The notes: generated from the letters alone by a model not told the origin. Shown: positions 50,630 to 61,133, counted from the first letter of the stretch. The stretch: 64,000 nucleotides of DNA from Bifidobacterium choladohabitans (GCF_016102005.1 NZ_JACFPL010000003.1:62001-126000); one strand, 5' to 3'. Translations and numbers: made by a program.

Positions 50630-51559
50630 ATGGCTTCCCAATCCTCGGCAGAACGTGCCAACGCCCATCGGCGGCGCATGGTCGGCCTGCGGCAGGATCT
50701 GACCTCTTTCTGGTTCCTCCTGCCCATCCTGGCCGTCTTCGTCATCCTCTTCGCGGTGCCGCTGGTGCAGACCATCATCTACTCGGTGACCGACTTCAAC
50801 GGCTACAGCCTGAACATGCACTATGTGGGCTGGAAGAACTATCACAGCGTGTTCACCGATTCCTCGACCATGCAGGGTCTGGTGTTCACCATCCTGTATG
50901 CCGTGGCCCAGACGGTCCTGGTGACCATCTTCGCCATCCCCCTGGCCGTCACCCTGAACCGGAAGTTCTGGGGCCGCAACTTCGCCCGTTCCCTGTTCTT
51001 CTTCTTCAGTGTGCCTTCGCTGGCCATCATGGGCATGGTCTGGAAGTACATCTTCTCGCCCATGAAGTCAGGTGTCTTCAACACCATCCTGGGCGTCTTC
51101 GGCCTGGGACCGGTGCCCTGGCTGTCCAATTCGACCCTGGCCCGGTGCTGCGTCATCTTCATAGCAGTCTGGGCGCAGATCGGCTGGCATGCCACACTCT
51201 ACCTGGCCTTTCTGCAGTCCATTCCCGGAGACCTCTATGAGCAGGCCACGGTGGACGGGGCAAGCAGCCGCCAGCAGTTCGTCCACATCACCCTGCCCCA
51301 GCTGATCCCAGGCATCGTCACCTCCAGCTTCCTGCTTATGTCAGGAGGCCTCAAGGTCTACGACCTGCCCTACACCATGACCAAGGGCGGCCCCGGGTAC
51401 TCCACCTATACGGTGACCCAATCCATCATTCAGCAGGGTATCGGCCAGTCCCAGTACGGGCTGGGCTCGGCCCTGGCGGTCCTGTTCACCGTGGCCACGG
51501 CCCTGGTGGTCTTCGCTCAGATGGGGGCCGCCAGCCTGATTTCCAGGAGGTTCCAATGA
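50630..51559 (+). CDS. Sugar ABC transporter permease 1 (49-kb unit)
   Basis: A 309-residue MalF/UgpA-type permease. The first helix is FWFLLPILAVFVILFAVPLV; the EAA loop is DLYEQATVDGASSRQQFVHI. The start at 50630 follows AGGAAGGG; it is 13 bases after the binding-protein stop. Its stop overlaps the next permease start by 4 bases. One deviation is Gln in the EAA motif (EQA), which occurs in functional permeases. Confidence 0.9.
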   Translation: MASQSSAERANAHRRRMVGLRQDLTSFWFLLPILAVFVILFAVPLVQTIIYSVTDFNGYSLNMHYVGWKNYHSVFTDSSTMQGLVFTILYAVAQTVLVTIFAIPLAVTLNRKFWGRNFARSLFFFFSVPSLAIMGMVWKYIFSPMKSGVFNTILGVFGLGPVPWLSNSTLARCCVIFIAVWAQIGWHATLYLAFLQSIPGDLYEQATVDGASSRQQFVHITLPQLIPGIVTSSFLLMSGGLKVYDLPYTMTKGGPGYSTYTVTQSIIQQGIGQSQYGLGSALAVLFTVATALVVFAQMGAASLISRRFQ

Positions 51560-52413
51560 GCAGCAGCAAGAGCTCGACCCTGACTCTGAGCCAGCGGGAA
51601 CGGCGGCGTTCGGTGATCAGAAGCGTGGTGGTCCTAATCATCGCTCTGATCTGCGCCGTGCCCCTCTGGTACATCCTGATCAACACCTTCAAGACCGTGC
51701 CCGATATGGCCACCAATCCACTGGGTCTGCCCAAGCAGTGGACGCTGCGCAACTACACGCGGGCCTTCGCCACGGTGCCCATCGTCCGCAGCCTGGTCAA
51801 CACCCTGATCGTCACCTTCTTCGGCGTCCTCTTTCAGGTGCTGATCGGAGCTCTGGCTGCCTACGGGATGATTCTGCGCAAGTCGATCTTCACCTCGGTC
51901 ATCGGGGTGATCCTCATGATCGCCTTCGTCATTCCCACCCAGTCCACCCTGATTCCCCTCTACCGGATGGAGTCCAGCGTGGGGCTGGTCAACACGCTCC
52001 TGGGTCTGATCATCATGTACCTGGGCGGGGCGGTCTTCTGCTACTTTCTGATCGTGGGCTACATGCAGTCCCTGCCCTTCGAGGTCATCGAGGCCGCCAG
52101 GATCGACGGGGCCGGCCCCCTAAGGATCTTCCGGAGCATCGTGCTGCCCCTGATCAGGCCCATCCTGACCACGGTGGTGGTCTTCCAGACCATGTCGACC
52201 TGGAACGACTTCATGACGGCCAACGTCTTCATCAGCAGCTCCAACCTGCGCACCATCGTTCTGCAGGTCTACAACGCAGTCGGCCAGTTCACCACAGATT
52301 GGCCAAGCTTCATGACCATTACGGTCCTGGCCCTGATTCCGGTCTTCGTCTTCTTCATCTTCTGCCAGAAGTGGATCGTCTCCGGACTGGTTGCCGGCGC
52401 GGTCAAGGGGTAA
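51556..52413 (+). CDS. Sugar ABC transporter permease 2 (49-kb unit)
   Basis: A 285-residue MalG-type permease with six helices; the EAA loop is FEVIEAARIDGAGPLRIFRS and the C-terminus VSGLVAGAVKG is typical. Coupled by ATGA overlap to permease 1. Together with the binding protein it makes a third importer in this window lacking its own ATPase. Confidence 0.9.
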   Translation: MSSSKSSTLTLSQRERRRSVIRSVVVLIIALICAVPLWYILINTFKTVPDMATNPLGLPKQWTLRNYTRAFATVPIVRSLVNTLIVTFFGVLFQVLIGALAAYGMILRKSIFTSVIGVILMIAFVIPTQSTLIPLYRMESSVGLVNTLLGLIIMYLGGAVFCYFLIVGYMQSLPFEVIEAARIDGAGPLRIFRSIVLPLIRPILTTVVVFQTMSTWNDFMTANVFISSSNLRTIVLQVYNAVGQFTTDWPSFMTITVLALIPVFVFFIFCQKWIVSGLVAGAVKG

Positions 52414-52442
52414 GGCGGCCCATCGGAAGGTCGTAGTCAATG

Positions 52443-52469
52443 GCGGCGGTCGGAGGTTCCGGCCGCCGC
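52443..52469 (+). promoter_or_regulatory. Hairpin before the GH43 gene
   Basis: GCGGCGG (52443-52449) and CCGCCGC (52463-52469) with inner CGG/CCG pairing form a compact hairpin between the permease stop and the GH43 start. It may be an mRNA processing or attenuation element. Confidence 0.5.
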
Positions 52470-52496
52470 ATTCATGAAGGATCGGAGTCAAAGTCC

Positions 52497-53415
52497 ATGG
52501 AGGAATTCGCAAGCGCACATCAAGGGTCGGAGGGGACGGGATTGGCGAGCAACCCCCTGCATCGCTACTGCGCGGACCCGGATCTGGTCATGATCGGGGA
52601 CCGCTGGTACCTCTATTGCACCGAGGATGGTCTGCCTGAATGGTCCTCGCATGCCTTCTACGTCTATGAATCAGGGGACCTGTGCCACTGGACCCGCAGA
52701 AAAATCCTGGACCTGGACCAGGTTCCCTGGTGGCATGGGGGACAGGGTGCCTGGGCTCCCTGCCTGTTGGTGCGCCGGGGACGCTGCATCCTGTATTTTG
52801 TGGCCGACGGGCAGATAGGCCAGGCCGTCGCTCCTGGGCCAACCGGTCCCTTCCGGGCGGCCCAGGAGCCATTCGTCGCCCGGGGGGACTACGATTGCCT
52901 GCCCATCGATCCCTCGGTCTTTGTGGATGACGGTGATGTGCCCTATCTGCTCTGGGGCAATGGCCGTGCCTACATGGCGCGGCTGAGTCCGGACGGCCTG
53001 CGTCTGGAAGACGGCTCAGTGCGCTCCGCCGTGCCTGACAACTTCCGCGAGGCCGTCACCATCTGCCGACGTGGGGACACCTACTATGCCTCCTGGTCGG
53101 AGAACGATACCAGGGATCCGAGCTACCGGATCCGCTGGTCCAGCGCGCCATCGCTGGATGGGCCCTGGACCGCGCCCCAGATTCTGATAAAGGCCGATCA
53201 TGCCAAGGGGATTCTGGCCACTGGGCACCACTGCATCACCCGTGTGCCGGGCCGGGACGACTGGATTGTGGCCTACCACAGATTCGCCAGGGACGGCCAG
53301 GGTGACGGTTGCCATCGCGAAATCGTCTTTGCACCCCTGGACTTCACTGATGACGGCGCCCTGGTCCAGGTCCGTCCGCAGGTGGGATCCTACTGGTATC
53401 CGGCCCGGAATCCGG

Positions 53416-53426
<11 letters not shown>
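52497..53426 (+). CDS. GH43 family glycosidase, intracellular (49-kb unit)
   Basis: A 309-residue GH43 enzyme without signal peptide. Catalytic candidates are base Asp27 (YCADPDLVM), pKa modulator Asp138 (LPIDPSVFV) and acid Glu185 (NFREAVTI). The FREA form of the acid motif differs from the EGP form in the other GH43 enzymes of the window, placing it in another subgroup. I chose the ATG at 52497 because the alternative at 52440 (with GGAAGG upstream) would translate a strong hairpin and a low-complexity stretch; either is possible. As last gene of the LacI-importer operon it should process the imported sugar. It is convergent with the gluconate operon, overlapping its last gene by 11 bases. 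Confidence 0.8.
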
Positions 53427-54294
<868 letters not shown>

Positions 54295-54381
54295 AGCGTC
54301 AGTTCCTCTCCATTGACTGCAACAGTGTGAAGTTGACCGCGATGGTTGGTGCTCGGCCGCGGTCTGGCCGATTTGTCGGTG

Positions 54382-55059
54382 CTACTTGCGGGCTGCCTGT
54401 CGGGCGCGCTCGGCCTGGACCTGGGCGGTGTGCGCCTTGACGTCGCACTGCAGGCCCAGGGTGTCGATGACCTCTTCGGCCTCGATCTCAGGAGACATGC
54501 GCAGACCCACGTCGATGGTCAAATGAACCTCGTCCGGTCCCAGGGGCTCCAGGTCATCGAACTGGGAGCGCAGCATCTGCGGCTTCATGAAGTGGCCCTT
54601 CCGCTTGGAGAGCCGTTCCATGATGGAGTCGTAGTCCCCGCTCAGGTGAATGAAGACCACGCCCGGCATCCGCAGCCGGTCACGATAGATCCGCTTCAGG
54701 GCCGAGCAGGTGACGGTTCCGGGCACTCCACGGCGCATGTGGTCCTCGATCCAATCGTGGATGCTGTCCAGCCAGGGCCAACGGTCCTGGTCGTTCAGGG
54801 GGATGCCACGGGCCATCTTGTCGATGTTGGCCTGGGGGTGGAAGTCGTCGGCCTCGGCCATGTCCCAACCCAGCTTGTTGCCCAGGTGCTCGTTCATGGT
54901 GGTCTTGCCGCAGCCGGCGACCCCCATGATGACCAGAACAGGGGTGCGGCCTTGGAAGTAGTCCGGGGGAACCGTGTTGTCCACTGCAGAGGGGACCTGG
55001 GGCTCCGGGTGATCTTCTGCGCTCAGCGCGTCGGAATTCTTCAACGATGTGTCGACCAT
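54382..55059 (-). CDS. gntK: Gluconokinase
   Basis: A 225-residue kinase phosphorylating gluconate to 6-phosphogluconate. The P-loop MGVAGCGKTTMNEHLG (about 44-59), ADDFHPQANIDKMARGIPLND and the RKGHFMKPQMLRSQFDDLEP block are diagnostic for GntK. It has an extra N-terminal stretch of about 40 residues and a polar Ala/Arg-rich C-terminal tail. The ATG at 55059 follows AAAGG; an ATG at 55089 lacks a site. It lies 36 bases after gntP in the same operon. Confidence 0.93.
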   Translation of the reverse strand: MVDTSLKNSDALSAEDHPEPQVPSAVDNTVPPDYFQGRTPVLVIMGVAGCGKTTMNEHLGNKLGWDMAEADDFHPQANIDKMARGIPLNDQDRWPWLDSIHDWIEDHMRRGVPGTVTCSALKRIYRDRLRMPGVVFIHLSGDYDSIMERLSKRKGHFMKPQMLRSQFDDLEPLGPDEVHLTIDVGLRMSPEIEAEEVIDTLGLQCDVKAHTAQVQAERARQAARK

Positions 55060-55095
55060 GTGCAACCTTTCTGAAAAGTGATCCGGCAACGACGC

Positions 55096-56541
55096 TCAGG
55101 CGGTGATGGGCACAAAGATGCTGGCGATCATGACCAGGACCAGGACCACTACCGACAGCAGGCATTCCAGAACCGACCAGGTCTTCAGGGTCTCGCCGAC
55201 ACTGAGGCCGAAGTACTCCTTGATCAGCCAGAAGCCCGCGTCGTTGAGGTGGGAGAGGAATATGGACCCGGCGCCGATGGCGATGACCAGGAGGGTGGTG
55301 GCCGTGGAGCCTGCATGCATCATGGTCATGGCGTTGCTGAGGATGCCGGCCGTGGTCAGGATGGAGACGGTGGCCGAACCTGTGGCGATGCGCACGAAGA
55401 CGGCGATGACCCAGCCCAGCAGGAAGATGGAGATGTTGGAGTGCTCGACAAAGGTACCGATGATCTTGCCGATGCCGGTGGAGACCAGAACACCCTTGAA
55501 GCCGCCGCCTGCGCCCACGATCAGCAGGATGCCTGCCACAGCGGGCAGCGAGGCTCCCAGGGAGTCATTGACGGTCTTCCAGGAGATGCCCGAGGCGGCC
55601 TTGAGGACCAGCATGGAGACGATCAGTGCTATGGCCAGGGCCATGACCGGGTTGCCGATGAAGTTGATGGTCTGTGCCAGGCCGTCCGTGCGATCCTTGA
55701 ACCCGGGGACGGCGATTTCGAAGATGGAGGTCAGCAGCATGAGGACTGCCGGCAGCAGGATGCAGCAGACCGAGAGGCCGAAGGAGGGCAGCCGGGTCTC
55801 CTCCTTGCCCGCCTGCTCGCTCTTGGCCACGAAATCTGCCGGTGCCTGGATGGGCACCCAGCGGGAAGCCAGCCGGGAGAAGGCCGGGCCCACGACGACC
55901 AGGGTGATCAGGGCGAAGGGGATGCCGAACATCATGGTCAGTCCCACATTGCCGGTCTGCTTGAACTGGCTCAGGGCGGCCAGGGGACCGGGGTGGGGAG
56001 GCACACAGGCGTGCATGATGGACAGGCCTGCCAGGGTGGGGATGGCCACCCGCATCAGGGGGAGCTTGGTGCGGCGGGCCACCAGAATGATGACCGGGAC
56101 CAGAATGACCAGGCCAACCTCGAAGAACATGGGCAGGCCGATCAGGGCGCCGATCAGGGCCATGATCCAGGGGATGGTGGCGGGCTTGGACTTGGCCACC
56201 AGGGTGTTGACCACCTGGTCGGTGGCTCCGGTGTCCATGAGGACCTTGCCGATCATGGCTCCCAGGCCGATCAGAATGCCCACGGAGCCCATGGTGGAGC
56301 CGAATTCGCCGGTAAAGCTGGTCAGGGTGGCCACGGGACCGTAGCCGGAACCGATGCCGACCACCAGGGCGGCACCCAGCAGGGAGACAAAGGGATGAAG
56401 TTTGACGACAGTGACCAGGAAAATGAGCACCGCCAGGCTGAGCACCAGACTGATGCCCAGTTGGGTGGTGTTCAGGGAAACGGCCTGACTCGCCGCCAGG
56501 GTCAGATACCCGTCGGCTGTCGGCTGCGACGCTAAAAGCAT
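55096..56541 (-). CDS. gntP: Gluconate:H+ symporter, GntP family
   Basis: A 481-residue permease with 12-14 hydrophobic segments covering the whole chain. GntP-family segments include KLHPFVSLLGAALVVGIGSG, ACVPPHPGPLAALSQFKQTG and the C-terminal HLNDAGFWLIKEYFGLSVGE. It imports gluconate with protons. First gene of the gntP-gntK-6PGDH operon; the GntR regulator is encoded divergently, with a strong palindrome in between. Confidence 0.93.
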   Translation of the reverse strand: MLLASQPTADGYLTLAASQAVSLNTTQLGISLVLSLAVLIFLVTVVKLHPFVSLLGAALVVGIGSGYGPVATLTSFTGEFGSTMGSVGILIGLGAMIGKVLMDTGATDQVVNTLVAKSKPATIPWIMALIGALIGLPMFFEVGLVILVPVIILVARRTKLPLMRVAIPTLAGLSIMHACVPPHPGPLAALSQFKQTGNVGLTMMFGIPFALITLVVVGPAFSRLASRWVPIQAPADFVAKSEQAGKEETRLPSFGLSVCCILLPAVLMLLTSIFEIAVPGFKDRTDGLAQTINFIGNPVMALAIALIVSMLVLKAASGISWKTVNDSLGASLPAVAGILLIVGAGGGFKGVLVSTGIGKIIGTFVEHSNISIFLLGWVIAVFVRIATGSATVSILTTAGILSNAMTMMHAGSTATTLLVIAIGAGSIFLSHLNDAGFWLIKEYFGLSVGETLKTWSVLECLLSVVVLVLVMIASIFVPITA

Positions 56542-56607
56542 GGCTGCCTCTTCTCTGAGGATGCGAACCGTCCGGCCTGATCAGCTTTCCGGCTCTTATT
56601 TTTGCAT

Positions 56608-56637
56608 TACTTAATATCGACAGCGTGATATTAAGTA
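56608..56637. promoter_or_regulatory. GntR operator palindrome
   Basis: TACTTAATATC (56608-56618) and GATATTAAGTA (56627-56637) are perfect 11-base arms around 8 bases. It lies 67 bases before gntP and about 140 bases before gntR, in a distinctly AT-rich island, and is the probable binding site of the divergent GntR protein. Confidence 0.75.
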
Positions 56638-56760
56638 TGCCTTAACAGACAATATCTTACACGAACCTGGGACGGATTGGAAGATGGCATGCTGAGGGCA
56701 GGATTGAGCCTCTGCTTGTCTGCAGAATCGTCTGATGGCTCTGGGCGCGAGTCCGGTTGC

Positions 56761-56773
56761 TAGAGTGGAATTC
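56761..56773 (+). promoter_or_regulatory. -10 box of leaderless gntR
   Basis: TAGAGT (56761-56766), 7 bases, then GTG at 56774, with no ribosome site upstream. Confidence 0.45.
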
Positions 56774-57559
56774 GTGGAAAGCGCGAGCAAGCCTGATGAC
56801 GAAACGGCTACAGAAGGCACCCTGCATGACCGGTTGCTGGACCAGTGGGGGGCGGCCATCGTCGACGGCACCATCGCACCGGGTGACAGGCTGCCCGCCC
56901 CGGACCTGGATAGCCAGAGGCCTTCGCGCACAGTGACCCGGGAGGTCACCAGGGTTCTTGAGGCCATGGGTCTGGTCACTGTCAAACGCAAGGTCGGTGC
57001 CACGGTCAACCCCTGCCGGCTCTGGAATATCTATGACCCTCGGGTGATCGAGTGGAGGCTGCGCGGACCTGACCGGGGGCGGACCCTGCATGAGCTGTCC
57101 GAGCTCAGGGCATGCGTGGAGCCCGTGGCTGCCCAGCTGGCGGCCAGCCACGCTGATCATGATCAATGGGCGAAGCTGACGCGGGCCGCTATAGACATGG
57201 TGGCCAACGCTGACCGCGCCGACGGGCCGGACTATCTTCGGGCTGACGAAACCTTCCATCGAACCCTGCTTGAGGCATCGGGCAACGCCATGTTCGCGGC
57301 GCTGGGCGATGTGATTGCCTCAGTGCTGTCTGGGCGGACCCGGCATGAGCTTATGCCCAGGAGGGCCGACGAGAAGGCTCTGCGGCTGCACGGCGACGTG
57401 GCTGCCCTGATACGTCGGGGCGACGCAGAGGGGGCAAGGCATGCCATGGATTGGATCGTCGACGAATCCGATCGGGCTGTCGAACAAATGACACGAAAGG
57501 ACTCCGAAGATTCCGCTCGTGCTGCGGATAAGGAATCTTCGGAGTCCCCAGGTCTGTAG
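56774..57559 (+). CDS. gntR: GntR family (FadR/FCD) regulator of gluconate operon
   Basis: A 261-residue regulator from the GTG at 56774; an in-frame ATG at 56735 would add 13 residues. The winged helix covers about residues 20-85 (LHDRLLDQWGAAIVDGTIAP, PSRTVTREVTRVLEAMGLVT), and the C-terminal FCD domain carries its metal-binding pattern in DETFHRTLLEASGN and LHGDVAALIRRGDAEGARHA. Divergent from gntP and with a long palindrome in between, it almost certainly represses gluconate genes, with gluconate or 6-phosphogluconate as inducer (known for the family). The 3' end of the gene holds a perfect 14-base inverted repeat. Confidence 0.88.
   Translation: MESASKPDDETATEGTLHDRLLDQWGAAIVDGTIAPGDRLPAPDLDSQRPSRTVTREVTRVLEAMGLVTVKRKVGATVNPCRLWNIYDPRVIEWRLRGPDRGRTLHELSELRACVEPVAAQLAASHADHDQWAKLTRAAIDMVANADRADGPDYLRADETFHRTLLEASGNAMFAALGDVIASVLSGRTRHELMPRRADEKALRLHGDVAALIRRGDAEGARHAMDWIVDESDRAVEQMTRKDSEDSARAADKESSESPGL
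57501..57545. terminator. Long inverted repeat at the end of gntR, likely terminator
   Basis: ACTCCGAAGATTCC (57501-57514) pairs perfectly with GGAATCTTCGGAGT (57532-57545). It overlaps the last codons of gntR and faces the end of pgl on the other strand, where CCTTTCG follows the stem. It probably terminates pgl and may affect gntR mRNA. Confidence 0.55.
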
Positions 57560-57579
57560 AGGTTTTTGGCGCAGAGGGT

Positions 57580-58371
57580 TCAGCTCAGTTTCGAGGCGGC
57601 ATCAGCGTCCAGGAGCCAGAGGGTCTCCAGGGTGCCCCTGGCATACGAGGAGGGGACATGGGGATCGTCCGTGGTTCCCAGGGCGGCAGCCACGGCCGAG
57701 GCCTTCTCTGCAGTTGAGGTGAAGAGCCAGACCTTGGGGGTCCGGCGGATGAATGGCGTGGTCATGGTGACCCTGAGCGGGGGAAGCTTGGGGGAATTAC
57801 TGACACCCGTCACCAGCAGAGCGTCGTCCTGCAACCTGACCTCGGGGCGGTCGGGGAAGAGAGAGGCATAGTGACCGTCGGGGCCTACGCCAAAGACGGC
57901 CAGATCCATCCGGCCCTCAGGCCCCAGCTGGTCGATGATCTCCTGTTGATACGCGGCTGCCGCCTGGGTCAGAGCCCGTTCGTTCTCCTCCTGGTCGGCG
58001 GCCTCAACCTGGGCTGGGCTGCGGGTATCCACGGGCATGGAATGCACGTTGGCCTGCGGCAGCAGCCCCTGGTCGATCAGCCCGCCGAACCAAGCCCGTC
58101 GTGCCTGCTCGTCGTTGCGGTCCGGGTCTTCCAGGCCCACGAACCGCTCATCGCTCCACCAGAGGTGGACCCGACTCCAGTCCACGCTCTGGCTCAGGGG
58201 ATCAGCGCCCATCAGGGCATAGACATCCGCCGCGTCCCGCCCGCCGGTCAGCGCCAGGTCGGCCCGATCCTGACGGGCCAGGAGGTCTCCCAGCTCCAGC
58301 AGGATGCGGGCTGCTGTAGCCTGGTTGAGCAACTTGGTTGTGGCATAGGTCACGGTACGACGATCGGTCAT
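57580..58371 (-). CDS. pgl: 6-phosphogluconolactonase
   Basis: A 263-residue enzyme hydrolysing 6-phosphogluconolactone. The family motifs LALTGGRDAADVYALMG and VHLWWSDERFVG are present, and FGVGPDGHYASLFP is the active-site segment. The start at 58371 has AAGGAGGA 4 bases upstream; the frame is open to 58428. It is the third gene of the zwf-opcA-pgl unit, 80 bases after opcA, and convergent with gntR. In the conserved GGRDA position most relatives have GGST, a minor deviation. Confidence 0.9.
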   Translation of the reverse strand: MTDRRTVTYATTKLLNQATAARILLELGDLLARQDRADLALTGGRDAADVYALMGADPLSQSVDWSRVHLWWSDERFVGLEDPDRNDEQARRAWFGGLIDQGLLPQANVHSMPVDTRSPAQVEAADQEENERALTQAAAAYQQEIIDQLGPEGRMDLAVFGVGPDGHYASLFPDRPEVRLQDDALLVTGVSNSPKLPPLRVTMTTPFIRRTPKVWLFTSTAEKASAVAAALGTTDDPHVPSSYARGTLETLWLLDADAASKLS

Positions 58372-58451
58372 CTGATCCTCCTTGCATGCAGGTGATGCTG
58401 GCCTCAGCCTACACCCGGGCATTTGCATTGAATTGAGTCGCTGCGGGGCGC

Positions 58452-59459
58452 CTACTGGTGGTCGACCATTCCCCAGCCGGTGTGGATGACCTCCTGATAG
58501 ACCTCGTCAGGATCCAACCGACCCAGTTCCTCGCTCATGCAGTCCACAGCAGTGCGCAGGGGCATGGAGATGGTCTGTGGGGCTTGGCCGGGCTGGTTGA
58601 TCCGGGCCTGGTCGTCGTGATGACGCTCCATGCTCATGATCCCGTCCGGGCGTTCGAAGTAGACGCCGGTGACGGCCTGGGCCTTCGGGTCACGCTCGAC
58701 AGAGACCGGCACCTGCAATTTCAGGGCCAGCCACGAGGCCAGCAGCTCCAATGGCAGGTAGTGGGCCTGGCCGGTCACCTTGACTGAACGGATGGGCAGG
58801 TGGGGCGGCTGCTGCACCATGGAGGTCAGCAGTGCTCGCCAGATGGTGATCCTGGTCCAGGACAGGTCCACGTCCTGATCGCGCGAATGGGCCAACAGCC
58901 CGGCGAAGGTGGCCTGGCGATCGTCGGCATCCATGGCATCGGTGATTCTGCTGGCGGCCATGGTCCCGATGGGATCCTGTGAGGGATCCTGGGGCGGATT
59001 GGTGGGCCACCAGACCACCAGAGGGGCATCCGGCACCAGAAGGGGGATGACCAGAGCATCGGAATGGTCCAGCAGAGCAGCCACTGGTCGCAGGACCACC
59101 ACCTCGCCGGCACCGGCATCCGAGCCGAAGCGGATTTCGGCATCCAGTGTGCGGTCACCGTCATGTTTGGTGTCCTTGTAGGAGACGCAGTCTTCAGAGG
59201 ACTGTGCCGCAGCGGTCCGCTGGTCCGCCTCCTGCCCGGCCTGATGGTCTTCGGCATTGGTCACTATGGCGATGACCCGGCAGGGGTGTTCACGACTTGC
59301 GGCGTTTACGGTCTCCAGGGCCGTCTCCAGATGGGCCTGTTCGGTGACGATGACCAGGGTTAGCACCCTTCCCTGGGCGGCCTCTCCGCGTTCAACGTGG
59401 AGCTCGTCGATCTCCCGGGCGATGGCGGAGGTAGTGGTGTTGTTCAGTCTGACGATCAT
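58452..59459 (-). CDS. opcA: Glucose-6-phosphate dehydrogenase assembly protein OpcA
   Basis: A 335-residue OpcA homologue. Recognisable pieces are RVLTLVIVTEQ near the N-terminus, HSDALVIPLLVPDAPLVVWWP, DLSWTRITIWRALLTSMVQQ and LPLELLASWLALKLQVPVSV. OpcA is needed for full activity of glucose-6-phosphate dehydrogenase in cyanobacteria and actinobacteria, where it is a redox-linked allosteric partner. Its start overlaps the zwf stop by 4 bases, so the two are translated together. Confidence 0.92.
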   Translation of the reverse strand: MIVRLNNTTTSAIAREIDELHVERGEAAQGRVLTLVIVTEQAHLETALETVNAASREHPCRVIAIVTNAEDHQAGQEADQRTAAAQSSEDCVSYKDTKHDGDRTLDAEIRFGSDAGAGEVVVLRPVAALLDHSDALVIPLLVPDAPLVVWWPTNPPQDPSQDPIGTMAASRITDAMDADDRQATFAGLLAHSRDQDVDLSWTRITIWRALLTSMVQQPPHLPIRSVKVTGQAHYLPLELLASWLALKLQVPVSVERDPKAQAVTGVYFERPDGIMSMERHHDDQARINQPGQAPQTISMPLRTAVDCMSEELGRLDPDEVYQEVIHTGWGMVDHQ

Positions 59460-61048
59460 GGCATCCTCCAGTGGTATCCGTCGCGGGCCAGCATCAGATC
59501 AGCCTCCCGCGGACCCCAGGTGCCGGCACGGTAGGGCTGGGGCTGGCCCTGTCCTGCCCAGAACTCCTCGATGGGGTCCAGGATTTTCCAGGAGAGATTG
59601 ACCTCTTCGGTGGTGGGGAAGAGGGGCGGGTCTCCCAGGAGCACGTCCAGGATCAGCCGCTCGTAGGCCTCGGGAGAGGCCTCGGTGAAGGAACGCCCGT
59701 AAGAGAAGTCCATGTTGACGTCACGCACCTCCATGGCCGATCCGGGGGTCTTGGCCCCGAAGCGCAGGGTCACACCCTCGTCGGGCTGTACGCGGATGAC
59801 CACCGCGTTGGCGCCCAGTTCCCGGGTGGCCGTGGCCTCGAAGGGCAGGTGGGGGGCACGCTTGAAGACGATGGCGATCTCGCTGACCCGCTTGCCCAGG
59901 CGCTTGCCCGTGCGCAGGTAGAAGGGGACGCCGGCCCAGCGGCGGGTGTCCACATCCAGCCTGATGGCCGCATAGGTCTCGGTGGTGGAGGAGGGGTCGA
60001 TCCCGTCTTCATCCAGGTAACCGACCACGTGCTGGGAGCCCTGCCAGCCTGCCGTGTACTGGCCTCGGGCGGTGTGGGCCGCCAGATCCTTGGGAAGACG
60101 GACGGCGGAAAGAATCTTGGTCTTCTCAGCAGTCAAATCTGATGCCGAGAAGGAGACAGGCTCTTCCATGGCCGTCAGGGCCATCAGCTGCAGCAGGTGG
60201 TTCTGGATGACGTCCCTGGCTGCTCCGATTCCGTCGTAGTAGCCGGCCCTGCCGCCGATGCCCATGTCCTCGGCCATGGTGATCTGCACATGGGAGACAT
60301 AGTTGGAGTTCCAGACCGGCTCGAACATCATGTTGGCAAAGCGCAGGGCCAGGATGTTCTGCACGGTCTCCTTGCCCAGGTAGTGGTCGATGCGGAAGAC
60401 CGAATCCGGTTCGAAGACCTCGGAGACCACCCGGTCAAGTTCCTTGGCAGAGGCCAGGTCGTGACCGAAGGGCTTCTCGATGATGACGCGGCGCCAGGCC
60501 CCTTCAGTGGAGTGGGAAAGTCCCGACTCGGCCAGCTGACGGGCAACCTGGGGGAAGGCCTTGGGCGGCACCGACATGTAGAAGGCATGGTTGCCACGGG
60601 TGCCCCGGACCCGGTCCAGCTCCGAGACGGTGGCCGACAGGCGGCGGAAGGCCTCGGCATCGTCGAAGCTGCCCGTGACGAAGCGCATGCCCTGGCTCAG
60701 ATGTCGCCAGGTGGACTCGTTGAAGGGTGTGCGGCAGTGGGCGCGGACGTTCTCCTCTGCAAAGGCGACGAACTGTTGGTCGCTCCAGTCGCGCCGCCCG
60801 AAACCAATCAGCCCGAAGCTGGCTGGCAGCAGTCCCCGGTTGGCCAGGTCATAGACGGCCGGCAAGAGCTTTTTCTTGGCCAGATCGCCGGTGACGCCGA
60901 AGATGACCAATGAGCTGGGTCCTGCAATGCGCGGCATGCGCAGATCGCGCGGGTCCAGCAGGGGGTTGTGCCAAGGCGCCTGTCGGCCGCCGTCCTCATC
61001 GGGGGGAGCGGGCTGGTCGGCGGAGCGCACAAGTGGTGAAGTGTCCAT
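59456..61048 (-). CDS. zwf: Glucose-6-phosphate 1-dehydrogenase
   Basis: A 530-residue enzyme oxidising glucose 6-phosphate to 6-phosphogluconolactone with NADP. The coenzyme loop FGVTGDLAKKKLLPA, substrate motif FRIDHYLGKETVQN with the catalytic histidine pair region, and YKDVIQN-like GAARDVIQNHLLQL are all present. The first 40 residues are an extra polar tail. The start at 61048 is chosen for GAGGAGC 4 bases upstream; the frame stays open to 61996 only because it is antisense to the neighbouring gene. In bifidobacteria, which ferment by the fructose-6-phosphate shunt, these genes supply NADPH and pentose. Confidence 0.95.
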   Translation of the reverse strand: MDTSPLVRSADQPAPPDEDGGRQAPWHNPLLDPRDLRMPRIAGPSSLVIFGVTGDLAKKKLLPAVYDLANRGLLPASFGLIGFGRRDWSDQQFVAFAEENVRAHCRTPFNESTWRHLSQGMRFVTGSFDDAEAFRRLSATVSELDRVRGTRGNHAFYMSVPPKAFPQVARQLAESGLSHSTEGAWRRVIIEKPFGHDLASAKELDRVVSEVFEPDSVFRIDHYLGKETVQNILALRFANMMFEPVWNSNYVSHVQITMAEDMGIGGRAGYYDGIGAARDVIQNHLLQLMALTAMEEPVSFSASDLTAEKTKILSAVRLPKDLAAHTARGQYTAGWQGSQHVVGYLDEDGIDPSSTTETYAAIRLDVDTRRWAGVPFYLRTGKRLGKRVSEIAIVFKRAPHLPFEATATRELGANAVVIRVQPDEGVTLRFGAKTPGSAMEVRDVNMDFSYGRSFTEASPEAYERLILDVLLGDPPLFPTTEEVNLSWKILDPIEEFWAGQGQPQPYRAGTWGPREADLMLARDGYHWRMP

Positions 61049-61133
61049 AGTGCTCCTCGTGAAATACCGTGGCTCCCAGTCTACTGTCGGCAGTGGAAGG
61101 GCAGGGCTGATTATCCGCTGAAGTGCGCATAGC

